Shown: positions 27,695 through 35,287 of the stretch, one piece after another
Layout: the number at the start of each line of letters is the position of its first letter
Numbering within the stretch: the stretch's first letter is position 1
NCBI GenBank assembly: GCA_046327755.1
Contig: JAXLXW010000012.1
Span: 76,198-140,197, forward strand
DNA length: 64,000 bases
DNA from: SCN-70-22 sp046327755
GTDB taxonomy: Bacteria; Gemmatimonadota; Gemmatimonadetes; Gemmatimonadales; Gemmatimonadaceae
Reading direction: 5' to 3'
Notes under the pieces: model-generated
The model's database searches: none
Told to the model about the DNA's origin: nothing
What the model saw: the letters and a program-made list of their open reading frames with translations, nothing else
Made by a program: the position numbers and the translations under genes

Positions 27695-28366
27695 TTAGGC
27701 GACATGTTCCGACGCACAGCCGCGCTCCGGGCGCTGGTAGTCGCAGTGGCAGTGCCCGTCGGCGCAGGGTCGCCCGCCCTCGATGGCGCGGCGCACGCAG
27801 CGCCAGCAGTGGGCGAGCGTCCCGCGGGCGATCGGGAGCCCGAGGAGGCGCGCGGCGGCCGCGGTGGCATCGGCATCGTCGCCGGCCACGGCGGCACGGC
27901 CGTCGGTGTCGACTGAGAGCGTCGCCACGCGCTGAAAGCCCGCGCGCTCGATCCCGCTCCCCGACGCGTGGTTCTCCGGGGCGCGCACGATCCAGAAGCG
28001 CGACGCCTCGGCGGACTCGATCCCAACGATCGCCTGCAGCAGGCGCGGGTAGATGCCAAGCCCGCGTGCCGCCGGCGTGGTGACGAAGTTCCACAGGTAG
28101 CGATCGCCCGGCGGGAGCGCGAAGTCGAAATCGAGCTCGCCGAGTGAGGCGCGTTGCGTGGCCACCCACCCCCAGGCAATCACGGCGCCGTCGCGCCGGG
28201 CGACGTAGGCGCGATGCCCGTCGTCGAATCGGGCGCGCATCGTGTCGTAGGGGCGCTGCTGGGCGAGCGCCATCACGGTCGGATCGGTCTCGCGGCGAAA
28301 CTCGACGCCGTCGAGCGGGGGGAGCGAGGCGACGTGGTCGGCGGCGAGGCGGAGGGAGATGGGCAT
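27695..28366 (-). CDS. GNAT acetyltransferase with Cys-rich C-terminal tail
   Basis: A 223-residue protein. A GNAT fold is suggested by 'AYVARRDGAVIAWGWVAT', 'YLWNFVTTPAARGLGIYPRLLQAI' (the acetyl-CoA pyrophosphate loop region) and 'IVRAPENHASGSGIERAGFQRV' (the Asn-containing last strand and helix). The final 40 residues are unusual: 'HCWRCVRRA', then 'RPCADGHCHCDY' and 'RGC', six Cys plus two His, a likely metal-binding site (Zn or Fe-S). It lies three bases from the second flavoprotein gene on one side and 40 bases from the first on the other, inside the same operon. The acetyl acceptor is unknown. Confidence 0.72.
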   Translation of the reverse strand: MPISLRLAADHVASLPPLDGVEFRRETDPTVMALAQQRPYDTMRARFDDGHRAYVARRDGAVIAWGWVATQRASLGELDFDFALPPGDRYLWNFVTTPAARGLGIYPRLLQAIVGIESAEASRFWIVRAPENHASGSGIERAGFQRVATLSVDTDGRAAVAGDDADATAAAARLLGLPIARGTLAHCWRCVRRAIEGGRPCADGHCHCDYQRPERGCASEHVA

Positions 28367-28369
28367 GGC

Positions 28370-29443
28370 TCAGGCGGCGTGGAGGTGTTGGGCGATCCGA
28401 TTGCCCAGGAAGTGCGCGTCGCGGGCGACCCAGCCGAGGAGGGCGGAGCCACGCGCGTGGAGCCACGGGAGCCCCAGGAAGTAGAGGCCGGGGATCGCGG
28501 TGACGCCGCGTACGTGCTGCGGCATGCCGCGCGCATCGGCGACCGGGACGTGCAACCAGTCGTAGCGAGGGCGGAAGCCCGTCGCCCACACGACCACGTC
28601 GGCCGGGAGCTGCTGCCCATCGTGCGTGATGAGTCCGCGCGCGTATGCGCCCGTCACGCGCCCCGCCAGCTGCACTCCGAGCCGGTGGGCCACCTCGTCG
28701 GGCCCCTCGCCGATGAGGAGGTCACGGCTCCGCCAGCGGCGCCCGAGCCAGGTGTCGCCGGGGATGGTGAAGGCCCCCGACGCATCGAGCCAGCGAAAGA
28801 CGCTGCGCCCGAGCAAGCGTTCGGGGAGGCGCGGATAGCGCCTGCCGACGGCAACTGTGACGTCGTGCGTGGATGCGAGATCGGCGGCGATCTGCACCCC
28901 GGAGCTCCCGCCCCCCACTACCACGACACGCCCCGGAGGGAGTTCGCGCGGGTTGCGATAGGCGGTGCTGTGCAGCTGACGGACAGACGGTGCGAGCCCC
29001 TGCGCGATGGCCGGGACCACCGGCGACTGGAACGGCCCCGTGGCAACGACGACCGATCGCGCACGGTAGCGCGCCTGCTCGGTGATGGCGGTGAAGCAGC
29101 CGTCGGACTCGCGCGTCAGCGCACGCACCGGCTCGTCGAGCCCGATGGGGAGCGAGAAGGCGCGCGCGTAGTGCGCCAGGTAATCGGCGACGGCGTCCTT
29201 CCCCGGGAAGTCGTCCGGTGCGCCGGGCATGGCGATGCCGGGGAGCGCGCTCATCGACGCCGGCGTGAAGAGGCGCAGCGAGTCCCAGCGCTGGCGCCAG
29301 CTCTCGCCGAGCGAGCGCGCACCGTCGAGGATGCGGAAGTCGCGGCCGGCGCGCTCGAGTTCACGCCCGATGGCCAGCCCCGACTGCCCGCCCCCGATCA
29401 CGAGGACATCGAGCGTACGGCGGTTGCGTCCGTTGGGCGTCAT
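28370..29443 (-). CDS. flavin-dependent monooxygenase / CzcO-like flavoprotein (copy 2)
   Basis: A 357-residue paralogue of the flavoprotein at 26563-27654. It has 'VLVIGGGQSGLAIGRELERA', 'GESWRQRWDSLRLFTPAS', 'VVVGGGSSGVQIAADLA', 'WATGFRPRYDWL' and 'GLYFLGLPWLHARGSALLGW'. All binding motifs are intact, so both copies should be active, perhaps on different substrates. The ATG overlaps the upstream di-haem peroxidase stop by four bases (ATGA), showing translational coupling. The two paralogues flank the Cys-rich GNAT gene. Confidence 0.87.
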   Translation of the reverse strand: MTPNGRNRRTLDVLVIGGGQSGLAIGRELERAGRDFRILDGARSLGESWRQRWDSLRLFTPASMSALPGIAMPGAPDDFPGKDAVADYLAHYARAFSLPIGLDEPVRALTRESDGCFTAITEQARYRARSVVVATGPFQSPVVPAIAQGLAPSVRQLHSTAYRNPRELPPGRVVVVGGGSSGVQIAADLASTHDVTVAVGRRYPRLPERLLGRSVFRWLDASGAFTIPGDTWLGRRWRSRDLLIGEGPDEVAHRLGVQLAGRVTGAYARGLITHDGQQLPADVVVWATGFRPRYDWLHVPVADARGMPQHVRGVTAIPGLYFLGLPWLHARGSALLGWVARDAHFLGNRIAQHLHAA

Positions 29444-30759
29444 CTCGGCGGCTCCAGCAAGGCGCGCGGGGTGGCCAGGGGCGACGTCAGCGCACCGAGG
29501 AACGCGACGAGCTGCTGGCGCTCCTTGGCCGTCAGCTGCAGCGCTCGCAGTTCCGAGTGCCCGTGCGGTCCCTTGGGGGCGGTGTTGTAGTGCTTGATCA
29601 CGGCCCCCAGGTCTGCCAGCTGCCCGGCGTGCATGTAGGGGGCGCGGAGCGCCACGTTGCGCAGCGAGGGCGTCTTGAAGGCGCGGTCGAGTTCCTCGCC
29701 GTCGGCCACCATGAACTCCAGCGCGTCGCACTGCTCCGGGCGCGCGTCGCTCCAGCGCGAGCGGCAGTTGAACTCGTCGCGCTGCACCAGCGTCGCGCCG
29801 CGGGCTCGCCCGCGATCGTCAGGGAGTGACGGCACGGCGTCCACGCCGATGTTGTGGAAGTGCTGGTCGGTGAACAGCGGGCCGTTGTGGCAGTCGGTGC
29901 ACAATCCCTTCCCGATGAAGAGGCGCAGCCCGGCCACCTCGTCGTCGGTGAGAAGGCCCGACGGGGCGCGACCGGTGGCGACGACGCTGTCGGCGTAGCG
30001 GTCGAAGCGCGACGGCGCGTGGCGGAGCGTGCGCTCGTAGGCGGCGATCGCCTTCCCCGCGTTGACGAAGGTGCGCGTCACGGCATCGCGCGAAGCGCTG
30101 TCCATCTGTTGCCAGGCGCGCTGCGCCGCGCTGTCGCCCGCCGGCGACGCGTGCGGATTGGTCGTCCGAGGCTCGGTCACGCGACCGAACAGCGCCTCGT
30201 ACTCGGCGCGATACGTCGTCGCGATCACGCCGGCGACCTGCGTGCGCGAGGTGCCGTGCTCCACCGCGCTCTCGAGGGGGCCAAGCGCCTGCGACCACTG
30301 CGAGTCCTTGCGCCCGTCCCAGAACATCCACTCGTTCCACGCGGTCGAGGCGATGGGCATCGTGCGGCGTGCGGTCGTTCCCACGCCACGCGCCAGGGCG
30401 CGGCCGTCCTGGTAGTCGAGCTGCGGGTCGTGGCAGGTCGCACACGACACACGCCCGTTCCCGCTGAGTCGTGTGTCGAAGAAGAGGCGATGCCCGAGGG
30501 CGACCGCGCGCGGGTCATCGGCCACGCGGTTGGACGGATCGTGCGGGAGCGGGGGGAGCGCGGCGAGCCGCAGCTCCGCGAGCTTCTCGACGTCTGCTGC
30601 TTTCCATGGGTTGTCGGCCGAGCGGGCGTTGGTCGCGCCCGAGGCGGCGGCCATCGTCCCGGCCAGTGCCGCCGCGAGGGCGACGACACCGGACAGGAGA
30701 CGGAGCGAGCGGAGCGGGCGGAGCGGGCGGAGCGGGCGGAGGGGGATGTTCGCGGGCAT
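29440..30759 (-). CDS. MauG / cytochrome c peroxidase-type di-haem protein
   Basis: A 439-residue periplasmic di-haem protein with two haem c sites, CATCH (about residue 106) and CTDCH (about 286). It also has the CCP/MauG signatures 'LFFDTRLSGNGRVSCATCH', 'RRTMPIASTAWNEWMFWDGR' and 'GKLCTDCH'-like spacing. The C-terminal 'KTPSLRNVALRAPYMHAGQLADLGAVIKHYN' gives the Met/His region. It reduces H2O2 or, in MauG relatives, makes radical or quinone modifications on partner proteins. The signal peptide region contains a 'RPLRPLRPLR' run encoded by 9-base tandem repeats. It is second in the operon, eight bases after the YtkA-like lipoprotein gene. Confidence 0.9.
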   Translation of the reverse strand: MPANIPLRPLRPLRPLRSLRLLSGVVALAAALAGTMAAASGATNARSADNPWKAADVEKLAELRLAALPPLPHDPSNRVADDPRAVALGHRLFFDTRLSGNGRVSCATCHDPQLDYQDGRALARGVGTTARRTMPIASTAWNEWMFWDGRKDSQWSQALGPLESAVEHGTSRTQVAGVIATTYRAEYEALFGRVTEPRTTNPHASPAGDSAAQRAWQQMDSASRDAVTRTFVNAGKAIAAYERTLRHAPSRFDRYADSVVATGRAPSGLLTDDEVAGLRLFIGKGLCTDCHNGPLFTDQHFHNIGVDAVPSLPDDRGRARGATLVQRDEFNCRSRWSDARPEQCDALEFMVADGEELDRAFKTPSLRNVALRAPYMHAGQLADLGAVIKHYNTAPKGPHGHSELRALQLTAKERQQLVAFLGALTSPLATPRALLEPPR

Positions 30760-30767
30760 GGCGGCGC

Positions 30768-31262
30768 TCACAGGCGGACGTTGAACGTCACGCTGTCCGT
30801 CGCGGGGGCCTGCCCGCCGTTCCCCGGCGCGCGGATCACGAACGACACCACCCACCAGCCGCCCATGTTGAAGCGGAGCCCGGCGATGGTGTAGCGCCCC
30901 GGGGCATCGCCCTCGCGCACCTTGGGCTTGGTGGGGAGGCCGTGCCCGTGCTGCGGCATTCCGCCGTTGATCGTGATGGTGGCGCTGTCCACCGGGGCGC
31001 CCGCGCGATCGACCACCGAGAGCGAGACCGCCTGGGTCGACCCCTTCGCGAGCGTGCGCGCCGGGATGAGCGTGGCGGTGAAGGCGCCGTTGTGGCTGGT
31101 GCGGGGGCCAAGCCCGAACTCGGAAGCCGGGGGGACGGCGACGTGCCGGTTCATCACCATGCCGCAGGCGATGGTCGAGGCGCCGATGAGCGACATGAGC
31201 GTGGCGGTGCGCGCGAGACGACGAAGGGCGGCACCGGGGCGAGCGAGAGACGGGGTGTCCAT
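30768..31262 (-). CDS. YtkA-like (FixH-type) lipoprotein
   Basis: A 164-residue protein with a basic start and the lipobox 'STIAC' (Cys about 33). The mature part is a single beta-sandwich like the YtkA/FixH domain: 'FTATLIPARTLAKGSTQAVSL', 'VDRAGAPVDSATITINGGMPQHGHGLPTKP' and 'YTIAGLRFNMGGWWVVSF'. The His-rich 'MPQHGHG' and following residues are typical of copper- or haem-handling relatives. It opens the leftward operon, eight bases before the di-haem peroxidase, so it may help assemble or anchor that enzyme. Function is inferred only. Confidence 0.72.
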   Translation of the reverse strand: MDTPSLARPGAALRRLARTATLMSLIGASTIACGMVMNRHVAVPPASEFGLGPRTSHNGAFTATLIPARTLAKGSTQAVSLSVVDRAGAPVDSATITINGGMPQHGHGLPTKPKVREGDAPGRYTIAGLRFNMGGWWVVSFVIRAPGNGGQAPATDSVTFNVRL

Positions 31263-31631
31263 GGGGATCTCCGGATCACTAGGTGAGGGGGTGTCACCTC
31301 GTGCCTCGCTGCGCCCGAACGAGCGCGCGCCGTGGTGACACAGCGAAGATCTCCGCGAAGCCCCACGCCGGATTGAAGGAACCGGCTGTCTCCCTTGAAC
31401 AAAGCGGCTGTCGTGCGGTGCCCACGAACGAAAGAGCCCCCCTCGTCCGTGGTTGGGTGAGGGGGGCTGGCGTCGAGAGCAGTTCCAGTACAAAGCAGAA
31501 CACAGAGGTTCACGAAGGCATCACGGAGGTGCACAGAGGAAGGCGGTGATGCGCCGACGTCCTCCGTGAACCTCTGTGTGACCTCTGCGAACCTCTGTGT
31601 CAGGCTTTCTTTCGTTTCGTTCCGTTGCCCC
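31263..31631. repeat. gap holding an inverted-repeat intergenic element
   Basis: There is no gene here. At 31501-31539 the motif 'CACAGAGGTTCACGAAGG' and neighbouring 'CACGGAGGTGCACAGAGG' form one arm. At 31560-31600 the reverse-complement-like 'CCTCCGTGAACCTCTGTG' and 'CCTCTGCGAACCTCTGTG' form the other arm, separated by about 20 bases. The whole can fold into a long imperfect hairpin and looks like a dispersed repetitive extragenic element. The promoter of the YtkA-like operon should lie at the left edge. Confidence 0.55.
31435..31468 (-). terminator. terminator downstream of the exported aldolase-like gene
   Basis: A 10-base-pair perfect stem (AGCCCCCCTC at 31435-31444 with GAGGGGGGCT at 31459-31468) is followed on the minus strand by CTTTCGTTC. 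It separates the aldolase-like gene from the YtkA-like operon. Confidence 0.6.
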
Positions 31632-32813
31632 CTACCCCAGCGCTTCGCCGAACGCCGCCGCCAGGAGCGACCCTGACGTCCGGTTCCAGCTCTCGTTGAC
31701 GCCGAACATCATCACCCCGTCCGGGCTGGGATGCGGCAACAGGATCCCGCGCGCCGCGAGCTTCGACGCCAGCTGCGTGAGATCGCTCCCGGTGACGCGC
31801 ACGCGCGCCACGTTGGTCCCGTTGGCGATGCGCTCGACCTGCACCTTGGGGTGCGACGCGATCTCGCGGTAGAACGACTCCGACACCTGCACCGCGCTCT
31901 TGAGGCGCCCCTCGAAGCCGGTCATGTAGTGCCCGGCGACGAGCGCTGCCTGCCAGCCGACGGCGAGGTTGCCGCCGAACATGCGGCGCACGTGGTACAT
32001 CCCTTCCAGCACGCGGCGCGGCCCGGCGAGAATCGCCCCGATCCCGCTGTTGAAGTACTTCCACAGCGACACGTACACGGTGTCGAACTCCGCCGCGTAT
32101 TCCCTGGGCGCAATCCCTGTGTAGGCGGAGGCGATGAAGAGGCGGGCGCCATCGAGGTGCGTGGCGATCCCGTGCTCGCGCGCGTAGGCGGTCACGCGCT
32201 TGGCCTCGTCCCAGTCGAACATCTCCCCGAATCGGCGGCGCACCGGGCTCTCGATGACCAGCGCCCCGACCTCCGTCGCCACGCGCCCGCCGGCCGTGCG
32301 CGCCACCACCGATGCGACGTCGTCACGCGTGTACGTCGCGCGCCCGGGGGCGAGCGGCATCAGGGTGAGCCCGGAGAGCGTCTGGCAGGCGTCGCCCGTG
32401 TCGTTGTACATGTGGCAGGTGTCGGGGACGATGACGCGCCGCTTGGCGCCGCACAGCGCGCGCACCGCGAGCTGGTTGGCGAGCGTCCCGGACGGCATGA
32501 AGACCGCCATCTCCTTCCCGAGGAGCGTCGCCCAGCGCTGCTCGAACGCCTCCACCTCGCCCCCCAGGAGGTAGCTGTCCTCGCCGATGGCGCGTCGAGC
32601 GGTGAGGTCGTGCAGGAGGTCGGCGTACTCCGCGGGCGACAGCGCGAGTCCGTCGCCCGAGAGGTGAACCGCGCCGTTCGCGACGCCACGGCTCGGCACC
32701 GTCGTGGCAGCGGAGGCCGCGGAGGCCGCGAAGGCGGGGAGCGGAGCGAGCGACGCCACGGCGGCGGCGCCGCCCATCGATTCCAGGAAGTGACGGCGCG
32801 AATAGCGGCTCAT
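31632..32813 (-). CDS. exported threonine-aldolase-like PLP protein (beta-eliminating lyase family)
   Basis: A 393-residue protein of the L-threonine aldolase/GntG family carrying an N-terminal twin-arginine signal ('SRRHFLESMG' then an Ala-rich hydrophobic stretch). The aldolase core shows 'GEDSYLLGGEVEAFEQRWA', 'MPSGTLANQLAVRAL', 'HMYNDTGDA', 'HLDGARLFIASAYTG' and the probable PLP lysine in 'VSLWKYFNSGIGA'. The normal family is cytoplasmic and lacks a Tat leader; folding with cofactor before export is what the Tat route would serve. It is divergent from argG with only about 100 bases between the starts. Substrate and reason for export are unknown. Confidence 0.82.
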   Translation of the reverse strand: MSRYSRRHFLESMGGAAAVASLAPLPAFAASAASAATTVPSRGVANGAVHLSGDGLALSPAEYADLLHDLTARRAIGEDSYLLGGEVEAFEQRWATLLGKEMAVFMPSGTLANQLAVRALCGAKRRVIVPDTCHMYNDTGDACQTLSGLTLMPLAPGRATYTRDDVASVVARTAGGRVATEVGALVIESPVRRRFGEMFDWDEAKRVTAYAREHGIATHLDGARLFIASAYTGIAPREYAAEFDTVYVSLWKYFNSGIGAILAGPRRVLEGMYHVRRMFGGNLAVGWQAALVAGHYMTGFEGRLKSAVQVSESFYREIASHPKVQVERIANGTNVARVRVTGSDLTQLASKLAARGILLPHPSPDGVMMFGVNESWNRTSGSLLAAAFGEALG

Positions 32814-32916
32814 GGTGGCTCCGGAAGGGGGCGAGGGTGTGATTCGGGGGCCGGGCGTGGGTAAATTCGAGGCGGTAGTACCTGAGCATCGTACAGCACC
32901 TCGACGTCGAGCACCC

Positions 32917-34260
32917 GTGGCCAATATCCTCCAAAGACTCCCCGTCGGCGAGAAGGTCGGCATCGCCTTCTCCGGCGGACTCGATACCAGCGCGGCCCTG
33001 CACTGGATGCGCGCCAAGGGCGCGATTCCCTACGCGTACACTGCCAACCTCGGGCAGCCCGACGAGAGCGACTACGAGGAGATCCCGCGCAAGGCGATGG
33101 GATACGGCGCCGAGAAGGCGCGGCTGATCGAGTGCCGCGAACAGCTCGTGGCCGAAGGGTTGGCGGCGCTGCAGTGCGGCGCCTTCCACATCACCACCGC
33201 CGGGCAGACGTACTTCAACACCACGCCGCTCGGGCGCGCCGTCACCGGGACGATGCTCGTCGCGGCGATGCGCGAGGACGACGTCAACATCTGGGGCGAC
33301 GGGAGCACCTTCAAGGGGAACGACATCGAGCGGTTCTACCGCTACGGGCTCCTGACTAACCCTTCGCTGCGGGTGTACAAGCCGTGGCTCGACCAGCAGT
33401 TCATCGACGAGCTGGGCGGGCGCACCGAGATGTCGGAGTACCTCATCAAGGCCGGCTTCGACTACAAGATGAGCGTGGAGAAGGCGTACTCCACCGACTC
33501 CAACATTCTCGGCGCCACGCACGAAGCGAAGGACCTCGAGTTCCTCAACAAGGGGATCATGATCGTCCAGCCCATCATGGGCGTCGCCTTCTGGCGTGAC
33601 GACGTCGAGGTCAAGCGCGAGACCGTCTCGATCCGCTTCGAGGAGGGGATGCCGGTCGCCATCAACGGGCAGAGCTACGCCACGCCGCTGGCGCTGTTCA
33701 TGGAGGCAAACGCGATCGGCGGGCGCCACGGGCTCGGCATGTCCGACCAGATCGAGAACCGGATCATCGAGGCCAAGAGCCGCGGCATCTACGAGGCGCC
33801 GGGGCTCGCCCTGCTGTACATCGCCTACGAACGGTTGGTCACCGGGATCCATAACGAGGACACGATCGAGACGTATCGCGCCAACGGGCGCAAGCTCGGT
33901 CGGCTCCTGTATCAGGGGCGCTGGCTCGACTCGCAGTCGCTCATGCTGCGCGACTCGGCGCAGCGCTGGGTCGCACGCGCCATCACCGGCGAGGTCACCA
34001 TCGAGCTGCGCCGTGGCAACGACTACTCGATCGTCGACACCACGAGCCCCAACTTGACCTACAAGCCCGAGCGCCTGACGATGGAGAAGGGGGAGGCGTT
34101 CTTCACGCCGCTCGATCGCATTGGCCAGCTCACCATGCGCAACCTGGATATCATGGACACGCGCGAGAAGCTGGGGCTGTACTCGGAGCAGGGGCTGCTG
34201 ATGGGGGGCGGGAGCACCGGCGTCCCGCAGCTCCCGGCGGGGGGCGAGAGCGGCGACTAA
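32917..34260 (+). CDS. argG: argininosuccinate synthase
   Basis: A 447-residue enzyme that joins citrulline and aspartate with ATP to give argininosuccinate in arginine synthesis. It closely follows the Escherichia coli-type (type 2) ArgG along its whole length: 'GIAFSGGLDTSAAL' (ATP loop), 'YTANLGQPDE', 'FNTTPLGRAVTGTMLVAAM', 'NIWGDGSTFKGNDIERFYRYG', 'MSVEKAYSTDSN' and 'GIYEAPGLALLYIAYERLVT'. I chose the GTG at 32917, which gives the N-terminus expected for this type and exactly the family length; the frame is open further upstream but reads through the divergent promoter. No other arginine genes are adjacent. Confidence 0.95.
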   Translation: MANILQRLPVGEKVGIAFSGGLDTSAALHWMRAKGAIPYAYTANLGQPDESDYEEIPRKAMGYGAEKARLIECREQLVAEGLAALQCGAFHITTAGQTYFNTTPLGRAVTGTMLVAAMREDDVNIWGDGSTFKGNDIERFYRYGLLTNPSLRVYKPWLDQQFIDELGGRTEMSEYLIKAGFDYKMSVEKAYSTDSNILGATHEAKDLEFLNKGIMIVQPIMGVAFWRDDVEVKRETVSIRFEEGMPVAINGQSYATPLALFMEANAIGGRHGLGMSDQIENRIIEAKSRGIYEAPGLALLYIAYERLVTGIHNEDTIETYRANGRKLGRLLYQGRWLDSQSLMLRDSAQRWVARAITGEVTIELRRGNDYSIVDTTSPNLTYKPERLTMEKGEAFFTPLDRIGQLTMRNLDIMDTREKLGLYSEQGLLMGGGSTGVPQLPAGGESGD

Positions 34261-34291
34261 GCGCGACGCGGTAGGACAACGAGAGTCGAGA

Positions 34292-34328
34292 GCGCGGGGA
34301 GGGGCGAGTGCCTTCCCCGCGCTTTCTT
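34292..34328 (+). terminator. argG rho-independent terminator
   Basis: A stem of about 11 pairs (GCGCGGGGAGG with CCTTCCCCGCGC, one mismatch) begins 31 bases after the argG stop and is followed by TTTCTT. Confidence 0.7.
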
Positions 34329-34330
34329 GG

Positions 34331-34350
34331 ATGTTACCGATCGGTAACAT
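34331..34350. promoter_or_regulatory. perfect 20-bp palindrome of operator type
   Basis: ATGTTACCGATCGGTAACAT reads the same on both strands and is AT-richer than its surroundings. Its form (TTACCG-ATCGGTAA) is that of TetR-type operators. It stands just past the argG terminator in the gap between two converging genes, where no start codon of a real gene is near. Whether it is an operator for a small unseen transcript, a protein-binding site or a chance palindrome cannot be told here. Confidence 0.4.
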
Positions 34351-34448
34351 CCCGACAATCGCTCGAGGGACACCCTCGATGGCCGGAACTTCCTGTCGAT
34401 TCCGCCTGGGTAGGTGCGTGCGGCGCCGCCACACACCGGCACATCGCC

Positions 34449-35054
34449 CTAGCGCCCTACCCCGAACCGCAGTCCGACAAAGGTGGAACCGAACTCGCTC
34501 ATCCCGCCGCGGTCCTTCTCCCCGAAGGTGTTGACGCGCTTCACGAAGAGCCCGACCTCGCTCCTCCGGAAGCGATAGCCCACGTCGACGGTCGGGGCGA
34601 TGAAGGCCCCCTCGCCCTTGAAGTACGACCCCGACGTGGCCCCTTCCGAAGGGGCGTTCCCCTGGCGCGCCATGGCGTTGACGATCACCCCGCCTGCGTG
34701 CACGCTGCTGGAGACAAACCAGCGCGTGCCGTACGTCAGCTCGACCACCGGGCCCGCCGCCTGGTAGTTCATCGTCGTGGCCAACGACTTGTTGGAGTTG
34801 GCCACCAGCGTCTCGACGCCGATCCGCACGTGAGGGCGCACCTGGTACAGGAAGAAGAAACCCGACATGTGAGGCCCCTTGGGGCCGTCGGCGGCGAGAT
34901 CGTCAAAGGCGGGGTCGAGCCCCGACAGCTCCATGGTTCCGGTGATCAGGGCCGATCGGATTCCCACCGTGTACTTGCGGTCGTTGTCCTGCGCCGTTGC
35001 GCGTGACGGGAGGCTGGCCACCAGGATGCCGATGAGCGCGAGATATCGAAGCAC
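34449..35054 (-). CDS. outer-membrane-type beta-barrel protein, GTG start
   Basis: A 201-residue protein with a signal peptide cleaved after 'SRATAQ' (about residue 22). The mature part alternates hydrophobic and polar residues in strands ending in aromatic residues ('GFFFLYQVRPHVRIGVETLV', 'VVELTYGTRWFV', 'IAPTVDVGYRFR', 'VGLFVKRV'). The final strand is 'GSTFVGLRFGVGR', consistent with an eight-stranded barrel of the OmpA/OprF-like or DUF-type class. An AAGG Shine-Dalgarno stands about eight bases before the GTG. Immediately upstream is a CA/GT microsatellite, which could vary expression by slippage. Function is unknown. Confidence 0.65.
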   Translation of the reverse strand: MLRYLALIGILVASLPSRATAQDNDRKYTVGIRSALITGTMELSGLDPAFDDLAADGPKGPHMSGFFFLYQVRPHVRIGVETLVANSNKSLATTMNYQAAGPVVELTYGTRWFVSSSVHAGGVIVNAMARQGNAPSEGATSGSYFKGEGAFIAPTVDVGYRFRRSEVGLFVKRVNTFGEKDRGGMSEFGSTFVGLRFGVGR

Positions 35055-35070
35055 GGGTCACCTTCGCTGA

Positions 35071-35101
35071 GTGTGTGTCGTGTGTGTGTGTCGTGTGTGT
35101 A
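35071..35101. repeat. GT/CA dinucleotide microsatellite
   Basis: GTGTGTGTC is followed by (GT)n runs broken only by single C insertions, about 31 bases in all, 16 bases upstream of the GTG start of the outer-membrane protein gene and just before its ribosome-binding site. Dinucleotide runs in this position are classical slippage (phase-variation) sites. Confidence 0.7.
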
Positions 35102-35287
35102 TCGCGTGATGCCGGGTGGCGACGTGCCACGCGAAGGGATGATCGCGACAATCGTCGCACGCCGATTGAACGACGAGGCTGACTTGGGGCATCGCGACCG
35201 GGCGCCGCATGGTGCTTCGACCACTTGTGATGCAATGTTGTCGCGCGCACTTGATCCCCTCGGGTCCCACGCCTGCTTCATCCATCG

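Noticed and set aside
34308..35006. Plus-strand frame across the outer-membrane protein gene
   Set aside because: It is antisense to a gene with a clear signal peptide and strand pattern, and its own translation has no coherent structure.
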